Source of the DNA: Vermamoeba vermiformis
Lineage: Eukaryota > Tubulinea > Echinamoebida
NCBI GenBank assembly: GCA_045837725.1
Contig: JBEWZL010000115.1
Coordinates: 111,459-175,458, forward strand
Direction: 5' to 3'
Length of the DNA stretch: 64,000 nt
In this document: positions 47,443 to 60,072 of the stretch, piece by piece
How the letters are laid out: each line of letters begins with the position of its first letter
Numbering within the stretch: the stretch's first letter is position 1
Made by a program: the position numbers and the translations under genes
Notes under the pieces: generated by a model
Database searches by the model: none
The model's input: only the letters and a program-made list of their open reading frames with translations
What the model was told of the DNA's origin: nothing

Positions 47443-50400
47443 TTAGTTGATTGCCTGCATGGTCAAACACTCGTCCAAATGCTCGTTGATTGTGTTCTCC
47501 AATACCATCGTACCGCACACTGGACACGGCACACGATTGCCTTGCGGCTGTACCACAGGAGGGGGTGGCGGTGGTTGATTTACGACAGGTAAGCGCGGCA
47601 GGCGCATGCGAGGCAATTCTTCAGATACTGACTCCTCCTCGCTTGATTCTGTGTCGCTGCGCGATTCAGAACGAGTGCCTGAGGCCTCTGCATCAAGCTC
47701 GCGCATTAGGCTGGCAAGATCGTCTAAGCCTTCGTCATCTGTCGCTGGTACTTGCGTCACTGGTGTCACACCTAACTCGGCGAACAGCTGATCCAATTCA
47801 CTTTCTTCGGGTGTAATGGCATTGATCGCGTCTTGCAAACTGCCGCCGACTTGGTTAGCGCGCTCAATACGGTCTGTGCAGTGTCGTTAGGATTGCTGCT
47901 GCTCGTCAGACATATCAAATTTACCTCTGATACTGGAACCCTTGCCTGGTGGTGGCGGAGGTGGTGGAGGGACGGGCGCGAGAATATTCATGAAGCTATT
48001 GTTGTTGTTATTGCCCATTTGCGAAGGTCTGTCCGCTGTGTCGCCCGGTGTCTCGAAGGCATTAAGACTGTCCGCTGCAATACCAGACGAGTTAATCAAC
48101 GCATGTTCTGCATCGCGCGTCCAAGTGTTGAGATCAATGTGCAGTTCTGTGCTGACAAATGTCTCCAAACCACTGCGCACATCGCTCGGCAAGCTGTGGT
48201 CTTGATAGGCCGCTTCGAGTTCAAGCGTGACGAGTTCGGGGTCAATTTCTGTTGTGCTGTTAGCGTCGATTCAACAGCGCATTTTTGCTACTTACGATAA
48301 CAACTCTTCAACACGTCAACGAGCCACTTGTTGGTTGAGTCAGCCAGCAACATGATGAGCCAGCGGAGTTGATATTCTAAGCACGATGATGAGTATACAG
48401 GCAAGGTCTATAATTAATAAAGACGTACCCGTAGTGTTGGCGTAAACTTCGACCTCATCAAGCTTGTACGAGTCCCACTCAAAGTCAGCATTGACCACGT
48501 GGAAGAACTTGCTTTCGAGGTCCAGTACAATACTCGCATCGAGCACTTCAGTCAGCAGCATGGTGCGCGTGACAATTTTGAGCTTGTTTCTGTCTTCAAA
48601 CATGGCACTGTGAACAAGATCAGATCAGGCCACTTGCACCTATTAAATACATAATTGTACGTACTTCATTCTGCCGTTCTGCACCAAATAGACTAATTTG
48701 GATTGATACGCGGCGGCGTTCTGAGGTGTCAATTTTCTCGGAGTCAACAGATTGGCATAGCGTTGAGCAGGAGCCTTGGCACTGGCCTTTGGAATGGCGA
48801 CGTGGATGGGTACCTTCTTTGGTGCAGCGGGGAGTGCCTGCATCTCGGCCCGTCTGTTGCGGAGCTGTTCAAACAACGAGCCGCGCGGCATGGTCAAACT
48901 GTTGCGTCGCTTCACCGGGGCAATGGGCGCTTTCTTCGGCGCATTGAGATCGGCAAGCAACTGCACGCAACGTGAGTGCAGTTGATTGTTGGGGCAGCGG
49001 CACGTAAACAGGACGATCTTGTGGGCCGGGTGGTGGTGGTGGTGGCGGGGGTGCAGGTGTGTAATCTGGCGGCGGTGGAGGATTGGGCACGGCATTATCG
49101 ACATCATTATTATTATTATTATTGTTGTTATTATTGTTGTTGTCATTCGTATTTGTGGCATTATTTGAATTGTCATTGTTGTTATTTTCAGACACGGCCT
49201 TGCCATTGGCATCAAACTCCTCGGCAGTCAAGAACGGTCTAGCGCCCTCGCGTGAGACCAACGCCACGAATGGGGGCGAGTCCGATGAGAGAGAAAAGGG
49301 CTTTTCATAGTTGGAGTGGATGTGTGCCTTCTGACCGCAGTAGACTGCAAACACATTTGATTCATTTCGCACGGGTTCAGCGACACGAGAGTCAGGCTTG
49401 GTGTTGACGCGTTTGTTGTTTTGTGACGACTTCAACACGAATACTGTGCCGTTGAAAAGTGTCGCTTCCCACAGCTTTCCGTGCATTATCTGGCATATCA
49501 AATAAGCACACGTAATGTCTTGACAAATGGTACAACATACCGCGTTAGTCCATCCATCTACCGACGCTTTGTACAACAATTTGGTTTGCGGGAACTGACT
49601 ATTCTTTTTGAGCACGAGTGACAGTGCGTTTTCAAAGTAGCGGTCCATGTGCAGTGTGGGCTTGCGTGGAATTTTAATGACAGGTGCAGGCAAGAACGTG
49701 ACGCTGTCTCCATCATCAAACATTGAAACAGTAGCGAATGCGTGTGCGTTATCTAGCTATCAGTTAGATATGAATTCAAGGGACATGTCCTTCTCGGGAC
49801 TTACAAATGAAGTTAGGGAAGACAGGTGTGCCGAGGAACTTGTCGTTGACGTAGAATGACAGAACTGACGTGCCAAGCTCGATGTAGATGCCGAGAACAT
49901 CGCCTGCAAGGAGTTAGAGCTAGAATGCACAGTAGATCTGCCACGTACCTGTTTTGAGTGGTGGTCCAAAACTGCCATTTAAATAAGGCCCATCTGCAAC
50001 ACCGTTCACGAGAATTGTTCCGTCCTCGCAGTTGTAACCCACAGCCGACAGCTTTGAAAACCTTGGTGGGTCGTCAGTTGATCTCCTTAAGGGGCGGGGA
50101 CTTGGAGGATCATTGGCGTTGTCATTGGTACTCCACGGTGATTGTGCCCAAGACGGCGTGTTGTCCTTTGGCACAGGAGCTGGAAGCCACGGAGCCACAT
50201 GTTGTTGCCAAGGCTTGAACGCGTGGTGATTGGCGTACTCGAGGTCTTGCACTGACTCCATGGCCAGACCAATCACAATGCGCGATTTGCTCGTGTTGTC
50301 AATGCGCACTTCAAAGTACCGCGAGGAAGTGATCATGTCTTGGGGCTGATAGTATTCAATCGATTGAGGTGAGCCAACTGAGCACCATTGACCAGCTGCG

Positions 50401-53400
50401 ATGGTTTGTAAGTGACGTCAATGTATAATTGAAATTGTTGTACGTTACCATCCTGAGGGTTCGCCTCATTTTTGGACTCCTGTCGGCACAGCGTCACGGT
50501 GCTATCATTCACGACAAAATCGGAATTGTTGAATGTGTCAAGCGCGACGGCTGTATTAACAGTTAGTGGCTGACACGTTAAATGATGGATTAGCTTACCG
50601 CAATAAGGGACCTTAGGCTTCGCCATAAACAGTGTGGCCAATGACTCAGGCGCTGTAAAAATCGGTTAAACCTATTAACAACGCGCGCATGTACATACTC
50701 GACATGATGCTTAATATACGCGAGGCCTCGCTGATGACTTCTTTGTCACGTGACTCGAACACGATGCGCAGCAATTTGGAATGCAGATCTCTTTGTTTTT
50801 CGGGTGCCATTGTAACTGTGCAATGGGTGAGCAAAATATGGTAAGGCAATCACGACTACTCACGGAAGATCGGGTGATCGTTCAGCCACCGCAACATCAA
50901 CTTCTTGCGCGGGGCATTGTTGCCGAAGATGATGTCCATGAGCTCATCGGGATTACTTTCAGCAAAGGCACTGTCTCCGATAATAGGCACTGTGGAACGA
51001 GTCAGAATTGGCACGGGTAATTAAACTAAATGACTCACTTGTAAGGAACGAAAAGCTCAGTTCGACTACGTCTTCAGTGTTGTGCGTGAAAAATATCTTG
51101 ACTAGCTCTTGCACCAAGCCAAACTGAATAGCTTCCATCGGATATTTTTCTACGATAGCAAGTATTATTGACGAATACACGTACATAATTAATTACATTA
51201 GAACTTACCGAATAACTTCCTTAACATGCTTGATGTCAACTTCAAAAAGTCTGCTTTTCTGTAACTAGCGAGACACCGCTGTATGGCTTCCATGCACAGA
51301 GGCTCGACGAGGATCTCTTCTGTGTTTGGCAACTTTTCGACAATGTAGGCAATGTTGGTTTGTATTTCAGTCTTCAATATAAACTGCTTCACGAGGCCAA
51401 ATTGAGTAAGATACTCAGGAGCTGTCAGACTAGTTAGCACTGCCGTAAGTACGTAAGTACTATTGCATACCTTTTTCGGCGAAGTCGGTTATCATTATTT
51501 TACCGTAAATCCAGTTTGTGTTCACGGTTAATTCTTCGGACAAGAGTTTGACCATCTCCGGCCATTGTTTCATGTATTCGATGTAGTCTATCATATGTCA
51601 GTATAATAGTATAGAGTGATTAGTTACATACCTGGATAGCATTCTGGCACCTTCTTGAACCGTTCGCTGAGGCGTCTGAAGGCCGCGGAGTATCTGTTGG
51701 CCTTGGCTAACGTCATCATTAACTCCTCTAAGTAGCCACTCTGCAGCACCTTCTCGGGCAATTTCGCTGGTTTGTGTAAGTACGAGACAGCTTAAATTTG
51801 TTTTGCTTACTTTGAACATAATCTATAATCTCACCAGCTTGTCGATAAACATCCTCACTAGGGTGACGCAATAACTTCACGACTGGACTTAACAAGTCCT
51901 CCGCACAGAATGCAGTAACGTCTGAAACGATGTTAAGCATTTTGTTGTGAATAACTTTCGCTTATTCATACCTGACTTGGCGATTGACATGAGCAACACC
52001 AAGAGTTCGGTTAAGATGCCGTCAGCAAGAGTTGAAACAACGCCATAGGCCCACGCATTCATGAACGGATTAGTGTACACTTGCTCGCTGTTGGGATTTT
52101 GTTTGACTTCCTCGCCAGTCAACCACAAGCGTAACATCGGTAGTAAGTTGGACTCGATTAGTTGTTGCAACGAGACTAAAAGACAGGTTACATTAAACAT
52201 CGTGCTAAAATAGTACGTACATTGCTTTGTAAGAATTTGCAAGGTCATGAGCTTGAGTTGTGTGTCATTCGATTGCAATAGCGAGGTGATGGACGGAATG
52301 CAATTGTGTTTGATTAATACATCTGCCGTCTCCGAAGACATCAACGATAAGAACTTGTATTTCAAAGTGGTGGATACGTTCAAGTTTTCCATTAACTTTT
52401 TGAGTGTTTCCAAGAATCCTGCTTCGATCATCTCATCGTGGAAGTGCTCTAATAATTACATTAGTCCGGCACTAAGAGCAGTGCACTGACGTACGCAACA
52501 TTTTCTCTACGAGTTCTGTGCTGCATTCCTGAACTTTGGGCTTGCCATGCAGCGTCATAAGCGATAGTAGCGCGCCTAAGAAGCCACCCTTGACATAATC
52601 TCTGAGTTGTTCCACTGCCAATATGGTTAATCGGGAGCGTGACTATTGATCAAGGTGTACCTGTGAATCGTTGAATGACGGCAAGAGCCTTGACAACGAC
52701 GCCCTCCACGAACATTTCAGAATCCGACTGAATGATTTTGATGATCTGTTTGAGAGTGCCAGCTGATACGAGCTCATCCTGATATTTAGCTGCAAAATGT
52801 TAGACACGTGCCACGATCGTAACAAGTCAGCTTCTTACTGTCAAAGTATTGTACCAAACTCATCGATTTGGTTCTCGCTTCGGCTGACGATGACTTGTTG
52901 GTCAATACTTTCATCAGTTGTTTAATCATTCCGTTTTTAATCATTTCTTTCTGATACTTCTCTGCGACATTAAACGTTAATATGAATATTGTTATTTAAA
53001 TGAATCTTACCGTCGAAATAAAATAGCACTTCTGCGGCTTTGATAAACACCTTGGTATTTTTGCTTCTTAAGGACTTGATCAGCGTCTTCATGACACCTG
53101 TCTTGATCATTTGTTCTTGGTGCGATGCTGCAAAATGATTAGAAGGCGTGCACGTGATATACGAGCCTGACTTACTGAACGTAAAGAAACTCTTCAGACA
53201 GTTCATGAATCCGAGCATCGTAACTTCGAGATCCACCGCCATCATTTCAGAGAAAAAATTCAATAGGCCACTATCAACCAGCTTCTTTCGCAAATTGTTG
53301 TCTAAATGCGCGTGAGACTTGTAATTGATTGCAATTATTATGCTTACCTTGACCGCCTACGATTAATTCCCAGATGGGAAGCAACTTGTTTATATTTTCA

Positions 53401-54449
53401 ATTTGCTTTGGATCGGGATTAACTACAGTTAACGATCGCTGAAGGGCCATTAACTCTTGGAGCACTCCAGCACTCAGATATGACGATAGCTTCGGCGCTA
53501 AAGGTCGTTTAGAATCATGACAACGGACCAATTGAAAACTTACTGTTAGTTTTGGCGAGTTCTGTTATAATTGACAAAGCTCTGTCGATGTCTTTAGGGT
53601 CTTTCAAATAATCACGAACGATCTGTACGGTAAATTATATAATTATGAGCAAATTATATAATATTAAAGTCAACAAATTTTAACTGTACCTTCCAGCTGG
53701 TTGTCTCGACGTTAAAATGAAAGCTACCAGCATATTTTGTTTTTTTCTCGATATCGAATGTCGTTTCAGTGCCGCGATTGATATTTGAAATAAAGCTAGT
53801 AGAGTGTTAATGAAGGAAGAATAATAGGATTATGACTTCGCGTACTCTTTGAATTCATATTCTTGACTTCCTAATAGTGAAAATATCTTTCCTTTCTTCT
53901 TAAATACCTCAATCTTAAATTTGTTATTCAATTCATTCTGTTTTACGTCGCTAGATGATAAAATTAGGGCTGACATTCATTTTACACGCGTGAGCGTTAA
54001 CTTACAAATTGAATAACAAATCCTGCCATTGAAATACTGCGTCTTTTCCTTCAAAATTTTGCAATTCATAGCGCTGATTTTTGAAGCTGACGACGCATTG
54101 AACTTTGAAGCCTTCTTTCAATAACGCGATCCGGATTCCTATGCACATGTTACCATTAGTTTTAAATATTATTTAATAACATTATTTTAATATGTAATGA
54201 TGATCCCTCTCTCGACACTAAGAATTAACAACCAAAAAAGAGCTAAATTTCAATTTTTTTAAAATGAAAATAAAGACGTTCAGTTTACAGGTAAACATCA
54301 TTTAATAAATAATAGTTTAATCTTTAATTTCGAATTCATAGGACGTAGAGCATTTGAATTCCAGATGGTGATTTTGTGACGCGAAGGAAACACGTTTCAA
54401 TGTGAATTGACTTACGATATATTTGCAAGGTTAAGTAATTATCGCTCAT
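47443..54449 (-). CDS. Very large ARM/HEAT-repeat, SPRY and UBZ4-type zinc-finger protein
   Basis: I read about 30 exons from ATG 54449 to TAA 47443 as one gene of roughly 1900 residues; phases matched at every junction I tested, including 51000/50860, 50850/50640 and the SPRY entry, but not all were tested. The N-terminus (LTLQIYRIRIALLKEGF) is beta-rich and may be C2-like. From about 53.7 to 50.9 kb follow many ARM-like helical repeats, such as NNLRKKLVDSGLLNFFSEMM and LTELLVLLMSIA. A SPRY domain comes next (SSRYFEVRI, VGYNCEDGTILVNG, LGTSVLSFYVNDKFLG). Then LYKASVDGWTNA, poly-Asn, poly-Pro, helical segments, an acidic Ser-rich part and the finger CPVCGTMV...INEHLDEC. It could be a scaffold or ubiquitin-linked protein. 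Confidence 0.7.
49085..49200. repeat. ATT/GTT trinucleotide run encoding poly-Asn
   Basis: An ATT/GTT-rich microsatellite on the plus strand reads as AAT/AAC on the coding strand and gives a long Asn tract just before the poly-Pro segment of the SPRY protein. A shorter ATT run at 42985-43010 encodes poly-Asn in the CCR4 protein. Confidence 0.85.
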
Positions 54450-54713
54450 ATTGAATCATTTGTCTTTTGGCGTGTGCTCGAATCCGTCAGTGGGCATAAA
54501 AATAAAAACAGCTTTTTTCGGTTATTAAATTTTGCTTTTACCGCCATCAGCCACAACTAGACCATAAAAATAATTAACAAAAATGTTTAAGAGCTAGTAA
54601 AAATTACGCTCAAGAGATAGAATCGGTAATCTCGACTAGCGAGAATAGCTCGTTAAAAATCACAAATAATTTATTAAATAAGACAATCAATGCATAATAC
54701 AATTCTGAATGGC

Positions 54714-56886
54714 TTAAGAGCTTTCTTCTGAGCCAGATCCAGAGGCAGAATCTTCGTTGGAACCCGAACCTTCAGCCGAGCTGCTACCCTCGTTGGAGCC
54801 GGAGCCAGAGCCTGATACCTCGGAGCCAGACTCTTCTTCAGACTCTTCGTCCTCATCAGACGAGTCTACGTCCTCACCGGATTCCTCATCTTCGTCGGAC
54901 GATTCTGATTCAACCTTCTTGGCGGGGTTAGAGTGGTGACTAAAGCAGCGCTGGTGGTCTCTTTCATTTCTGTCGCAGAACCGCGCTCCATGCGAGAGCT
55001 ACCACTGCCACCACCACTCTTCTTTTTCTTGTTGCGAGAGACTACGACAGCAATGATAATCACGGCAGCAGCTACGACAACACAAACGACGACAATGGCA
55101 ACAATGATACCAGAGTCGAGAGCTCCAGGGGTAGCAACAACTATCGATACAAGGTTAGTATTGCCAGCAGTCAATCAAAGACTAAGATCTGAACGTACCA
55201 TCGCTGGAAGGACTAGTTGAAGGCGGGAAAGTAGCCACAGGAGTGACGGGAACAGCGTTAGGAGAAGCAACAGGAGCGTCTACAGCAGGTGGTGCAACAG
55301 GTGAATTGCCAACAGGCGTGCCAGCGGTGGGAGCGGTATATGGAGGAGATGCGCCGTCAAGAGTGGGAATGGGCTCATCTGTACAGAGATTAGATATACA
55401 CACACTCGAAACATTGATAGCACTTACTGCTCAATACAGATCCTTGTACACCGGTAACCACCATACCCAAACCAGTCAAGGCGTTAGTGAGGGCGGTAGA
55501 ATCTGTGAGGACAGACATGACATTGCTGGCACCATCAGCCACTGTTACTCCGAAGAAGTTGGGTCCAATTTGTTGAGAACTACGCTTATTAACGTTCAAA
55601 TTGATAGAAACACGGGTAGTAGCAACTCCTAGTGTGTTGGCGATTGTGTCGCTGACATTTTGTTGGTTGTTCGTCACGTAGGTCAAGTCAGCTACACCAA
55701 CCAAGAAAGAAACGTCTGTACTCGGTTAGTACTAATGACAATAATGATGGTGAAAGGCTTACTAGCAGGGCAATCCGAAGTAGAGTCCAAAGTGAGGGTA
55801 GAAATGGCACCATCCAAGTACCAAGTGACCTGAACACCGATATCAACTTCGAGCTGCTCGAAGAACTGAGGATAGAAATAGGTACGCGTGGTGTTGACCA
55901 ATTTGAACTGTTCTCCGGAGTTTAAAAGCACGGTTTCGTTGCCAACAACGTAGAGCGCATTTTTGCTGCCGACAGGATAGATCACATCAACGTTTTGCTG
56001 AGTTGACGAGAAAGAAGTGGACAGAGTTCGCTTGTTAGGAGTAGAAGAGTTTTGGCTGCACATCAAAACGGGTCGTAAAACTTGAGCAGAACAAACACCA
56101 GCAGCACTGTTCTTACAGTAAGTACGTCGTGACGTGTGTCAATGAGACAAGATACTCACGTGCACATGGGAAAAGCAGCAGAACAGTCAGTATTAGATAG
56201 GCATTCGACACAAGTGCCTGCAGCCGAGCAAACAGGTCGATCAGTGCCAGCACACACTGTGAAGATGCATTAGTCCCGTCAATTGCAATTACTGAAACTC
56301 GACTTACCCGTTGAGTTGGTGCAAGAAGTTGGAGGTCTGCACACATTTACAACAGTATCGCAAACACCCGAAGCGCATTGGCTATTCGAGGTACATTGCA
56401 CGCAGTTCGAAGCAGAGCAGACGGCTGCATTGTTGTAGTTGCATTGACCGCAGGAGGGACGAGCCTCGCACATACCTGCATTGTTGCAGTATTCTGATGC
56501 ACGACAATGAGCGTTGACAAGGCAACCCAAGCACGTTTGGTTGAACTGCAGAAGTAGATGTGAGTGGAGATTTGCGAGATGTATGACACGGATGGGAACG
56601 AAACTCCAATTATTATTTAATGCGATGATTATCGCGAATATTACATTAATTATCCATGTCGTATCACGAGAAAATAATGAGTTGGAATATTTCATAACGT
56701 TATTGGATCAAAAAAGATTTTATCCAATTTCATATTTTAGGGTTCCACATCGAGCATTACAACTAAATAACTTACGCAATACGGGGCAGCTGCAGTGGCA
56801 CATTCAGAGTTGCTATTGCAAGCTGCTGAAGCGAATCTCGACAGGCACAAAATCAGAACTGCCGACAAAATAACAACGCCTCTCAT
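54714..56886 (-). CDS. Cys-rich type I surface protein with acidic cytoplasmic tail
   Basis: About eight exons run from ATG 56886 to a likely stop at 54714. A signal peptide (MRGVVILSAVLILCLSRFASA) leads into CxxC-type Cys-rich repeats, such as CLVNAHCRASEYCNNAGMC and CVQCTSNSQCASGVCD, then a beta-rich domain with conserved VSDTIANTLG, a Pro/Thr/Ala stalk, and a membrane helix GIIVAIVVVCVVVAAAVIII followed by KKKK. In the reading frame of that exon translation stops at 54866. A 44-nt intron with donor GTAGCT near 55000 would instead join a 60-codon open frame made almost wholly of Ser, Glu, Asp and Gly, which looks like true coding sequence. Likely a cell-surface or adhesion protein; family unknown. 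Confidence 0.75.
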
Positions 56887-57444
56887 TTTGTGATGCTAGT
56901 TTACAACTTGACGAGAAGCGTGCTTTTGTGGTACTTAAAGCGTGTAGAAGGATAGAATAAGATTGAACGACGCGAATTGTCTCGAGTGTCAAATCAATTT
57001 GACATGCAAAACCAACCGAAATCAAACCATATTATTCGCTATACATATAATATTAACACTGCATTATAGTGCGCAACTCATTGATATGCATAATAACTGA
57101 ATCAAAATTCCCGCAATGGTTATGTCTCCCGTAGCCGGGGACAAACAAAAGAAGAGCACACAGCTGTTTCATTCCTGTAAAATTCAAAGATGCAACAACA
57201 GCTGCATATTAAAAATATTTTGCAGCTGCATATCCCCCTTGGCGGAAGGGATGTAGGCTACGTTTATACCCAAACGACGAAGCCAAGCTTTGGCCTTACT
57301 TTGACAAGACAAGATACAAATGAAAGTTGGCATTATCAAGTTCAATTAATTTCCACGGACGGATCCAAACAAAAATGATGGATGCTGAGAGTTTGAGCTG
57401 GGCAAAGCGAAATCCTTATCGTCTACAAATTAATCCACATACGT
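56887..57444. other. Gap between the Cys-rich gene and the LTR element
   Basis: The first part is the promoter of the Cys-rich gene. The rest has a short open frame at 57190-57378 without recognisable relatives. I saw no repeat or gene here. Confidence 0.5.
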
Positions 57445-58713
57445 TGTAACAGAACGGTTTATCGAAAGGTATTGTAAAAATGCATTTGGGTATATTTGGG
57501 GGGCATTGGGAGGATTATTTGATGGAAAATCAATGTTTTGTAAGATTTTAATAAAATTTGATGTTGGCCCTTGAAATTACTTGCAAAAATCTGCAAATTT
57601 TCAATCATTGCTGCCCCATTCGGAAATCATTAGCAATTTCCAAATTAGGAAGGTTGCTAGCATAAACAATGCTTTACAGCATGTACATACCATTCCAACT
57701 TGTCCCGTCAAATTCTGTCAATTACTAACTGTTTGCCAGAGTGCTCCAAGGTGGAAACAGGCAGTTAGTGTAACTAGCAAATATAACCATATATGGCAGG
57801 AGGTTATGGACATCATAAGTGGACCTTTACAAAAAACAATGATTTGAACTTGCCGCGCCAAATTCCGGCAATTACTAACGACTTCCTTGTTGCTCGTAAT
57901 CCTTGTAAATTCTGTTTTTTAACTGAAATTTCGGGATTTGACAGTAATTACCAAATTAGGAAAGGATGGGGCAGTTGGCATTTGTTGCACCATGGTTACT
58001 AAAGTTGAAACTTGTCCCGACAGTTTTTATCAATTACTAACGATTTGCTGATCACTTTACTATATTTCTATATTAGGCAAGTAGAAAACTCAGTTTTCAC
58101 CTGGGAAGTGCAAGGCATATAAATGATGAAGGGAAACTGTTAGTAATTGCCAGATCATATGCACACAAGTGCCAAGAGGAGTGTTTTGCAAATGTCCACC
58201 TCATGGACCCCTGATATGCACCACAAATTTCCTTTTTAGGCTATTCCATGCTATATACTTGCTTTTTGCACTGTATTTGCCCTAGGAACACTCAAGTAAG
58301 CATCAGACTCCAATTCTTTTGTGTACCATGATCTGGCAACCTTCAAAGCATCAAATCATGATTACAAACCAGTGAAACACTTCCTAATATGGGCACCTTA
58401 GAGTAAAATGGGGTTTTCCCAGTTGATTTTCAAGAAAACAGGCTGTAACTTCAGCTCTACGGCATATTTTGATGTGCCGTTTTTTTTGTTCAACTTGCAC
58501 TTCCATGTACTATGGGTTTTCTGAATAAAAAAATGAAATATACCCAAATGCATTTTTACAATACCCTCCGATGTTTACAATTTATTGAAATTTCTTGAAG
58601 AAAGTTTGACCGAGTCACGCGACTCGCGAACAAGAAACAACGCCAACTGTAATCTTAGTCGTCTTTTATTCTTTTATTAATAAACAACTTTATTCTTCTC
58701 TTATTTTGTTACA
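57445..58713 (+). repeat. Left LTR, interrupted by a DNA transposon
   Basis: The LTR consists of 57445-57460 and 58573-58713, with the inserted element and one target copy between them. Removing these gives about 153 bp, equal to the right LTR. Confidence 0.93.
57461..58572. mobile_element. Non-autonomous DNA transposon with 36-bp terminal inverted repeats, nested in the LTR
   Basis: A 1112-bp insertion bounded by inverted repeats. The left end starts ATCGAAAGGTATTGTAAAAA and the right end, reversed, starts ATCGGAGGGTATTGTAAAAA; the match continues through ATGCATTTGGGTATATTT with two mismatches in 36. GTTT lies on both sides (57457-57460 and 58573-58576) and once in the intact right LTR, so it is a 4-bp target duplication. 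No transposase is visible; the longest open frame is under 90 codons. The interior has several copies of CAATTACTAAC in both orientations and two CCAAATTAGG boxes. The superfamily is unclear from a 4-bp duplication alone. Confidence 0.92.
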
Positions 58714-58762
58714 TTTGGTTCCGATCACCTGGATCTGACTTCTAGTCCCCGTCCCATCCGCA

Positions 58763-60013
58763 ATGTCTAAGAACGGAAAAGCGAAAGAAAAGCTCACAAG
58801 CCGCGATTCACACTCCTCCGACGCTGAAGACGGCAATGTCACTGTTGGTGGATCTGACACCCGCCCCGAGCCTCTGCCAGCATCTGCTGTAACCAACGCG
58901 GATCTTCTCAGCCGCGTCACCGCGCTGGAAAGCAAGTTCACTCGCTGCCAGGAGGACGTCGCCAAGACACGGGAGGATATAGGCAACATCTCTCGCCAAC
59001 TTGAGATCCTCATCCAAGGTCAGCGGAACAACACCAACGGTCCCAACAACAACAACACCGTCCAAGACCTTTCACTTTCTGATGACGACGAAGTGCCCAA
59101 GGCAACTGTCACCACTATTCCAAAGAGACCCTTCAACTCGTCGCCTAATCGCGGAAATACCACCGCCGATCAGCGAGGACTCAACTCAACGTTGAATACG
59201 ACGGTCTCTGCGCAAAATTCCCGAGTCCTTACTCAAAAGGATGTGCCTCATGGGATTGGAACTTTTGACCCTGAATCCGTCGAGCTCGATGCGGCCACGT
59301 GGATCAAACGGATCAGGAAGTTTGCCCCAAGACTCAACTGGAGTGACGACAACAAAGTTCAAATTATGACTCTAACCTCTACTCCAGACGTGCAAGACTT
59401 CATTTTGGATCTTCCGCCCCACTTTAACTTCGAGCAAATCTCCGCTCGTGTCATCACGGAATATCCCGCTAAATACGCTGTGCATCGTCTGCTCAACCTG
59501 GAGACCATTGTTATGCAAGATGGAGAGGACTTGAAGAGTTATATCTCCCGCTTCAAGGATGCGTCGCGCGACTTTCCCGATATGGAAGAGGCCGTGAAAG
59601 TGGTTCGCTTCATAAAGGGCCTTGCAAGACGCTATAGCAGCAAGTTGGTCTCCCCTGAGCAATACGCTTCCCTCAAGCAAGCAATTGCCGCCGCGAAGCT
59701 GATTGACCTGAACTCAATGCTCGTCAACGGTCGCTCTGACAACCGTGCTACGAAGCCCATGCTCTACACCAAGGCTAACGATGCTCCTACCAACGACCAG
59801 CGGGTTCTGAACAACTCCAATGTTGCCAGATCTGATCCTAAAAATGGATCGACCGCCAAGACGTCGTCGGAACGAGTTTCGAAGCCCTCGAACGCTCCAA
59901 AAGGGGGAGGGAAAAACGCCAGACAAGCCTACGTCAATAACATTCGCTCCATGCTCATCGAAGACGAATCTGATGCGGATGACAACTCCTCGGATTCGGA
60001 AAACTTGATGTAG
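58763..60013 (+). CDS. gag: Retrotransposon Gag
   Basis: An open frame of 416 codons in the Ty3/gypsy element, 50 bases after the left LTR. It has a charged, Ser-rich N-terminus with a coiled coil and a central helical capsid-like region of the retrotrans-gag type (residues about 160-330). It encodes the structural protein of the virus-like particle. The frame looks whole. Confidence 0.88.
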   Translation: MSKNGKAKEKLTSRDSHSSDAEDGNVTVGGSDTRPEPLPASAVTNADLLSRVTALESKFTRCQEDVAKTREDIGNISRQLEILIQGQRNNTNGPNNNNTVQDLSLSDDDEVPKATVTTIPKRPFNSSPNRGNTTADQRGLNSTLNTTVSAQNSRVLTQKDVPHGIGTFDPESVELDAATWIKRIRKFAPRLNWSDDNKVQIMTLTSTPDVQDFILDLPPHFNFEQISARVITEYPAKYAVHRLLNLETIVMQDGEDLKSYISRFKDASRDFPDMEEAVKVVRFIKGLARRYSSKLVSPEQYASLKQAIAAAKLIDLNSMLVNGRSDNRATKPMLYTKANDAPTNDQRVLNNSNVARSDPKNGSTAKTSSERVSKPSNAPKGGGKNARQAYVNNIRSMLIEDESDADDNSSDSENLM

Positions 60014-60072
60014 GGGACAGTGTAGGCTCGGCTGATTCCCCACGCCCTGTAGAGCCGCAAAATAAACCCACC

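Noticed and set aside
47930-49080. Formin, suggested by poly-Pro runs and nearby helical segments
   Set aside because: No FH2 motifs such as the conserved GNxMN or KxxKLW pattern are visible; the poly-Pro sits in the tail of an ARM-SPRY protein.
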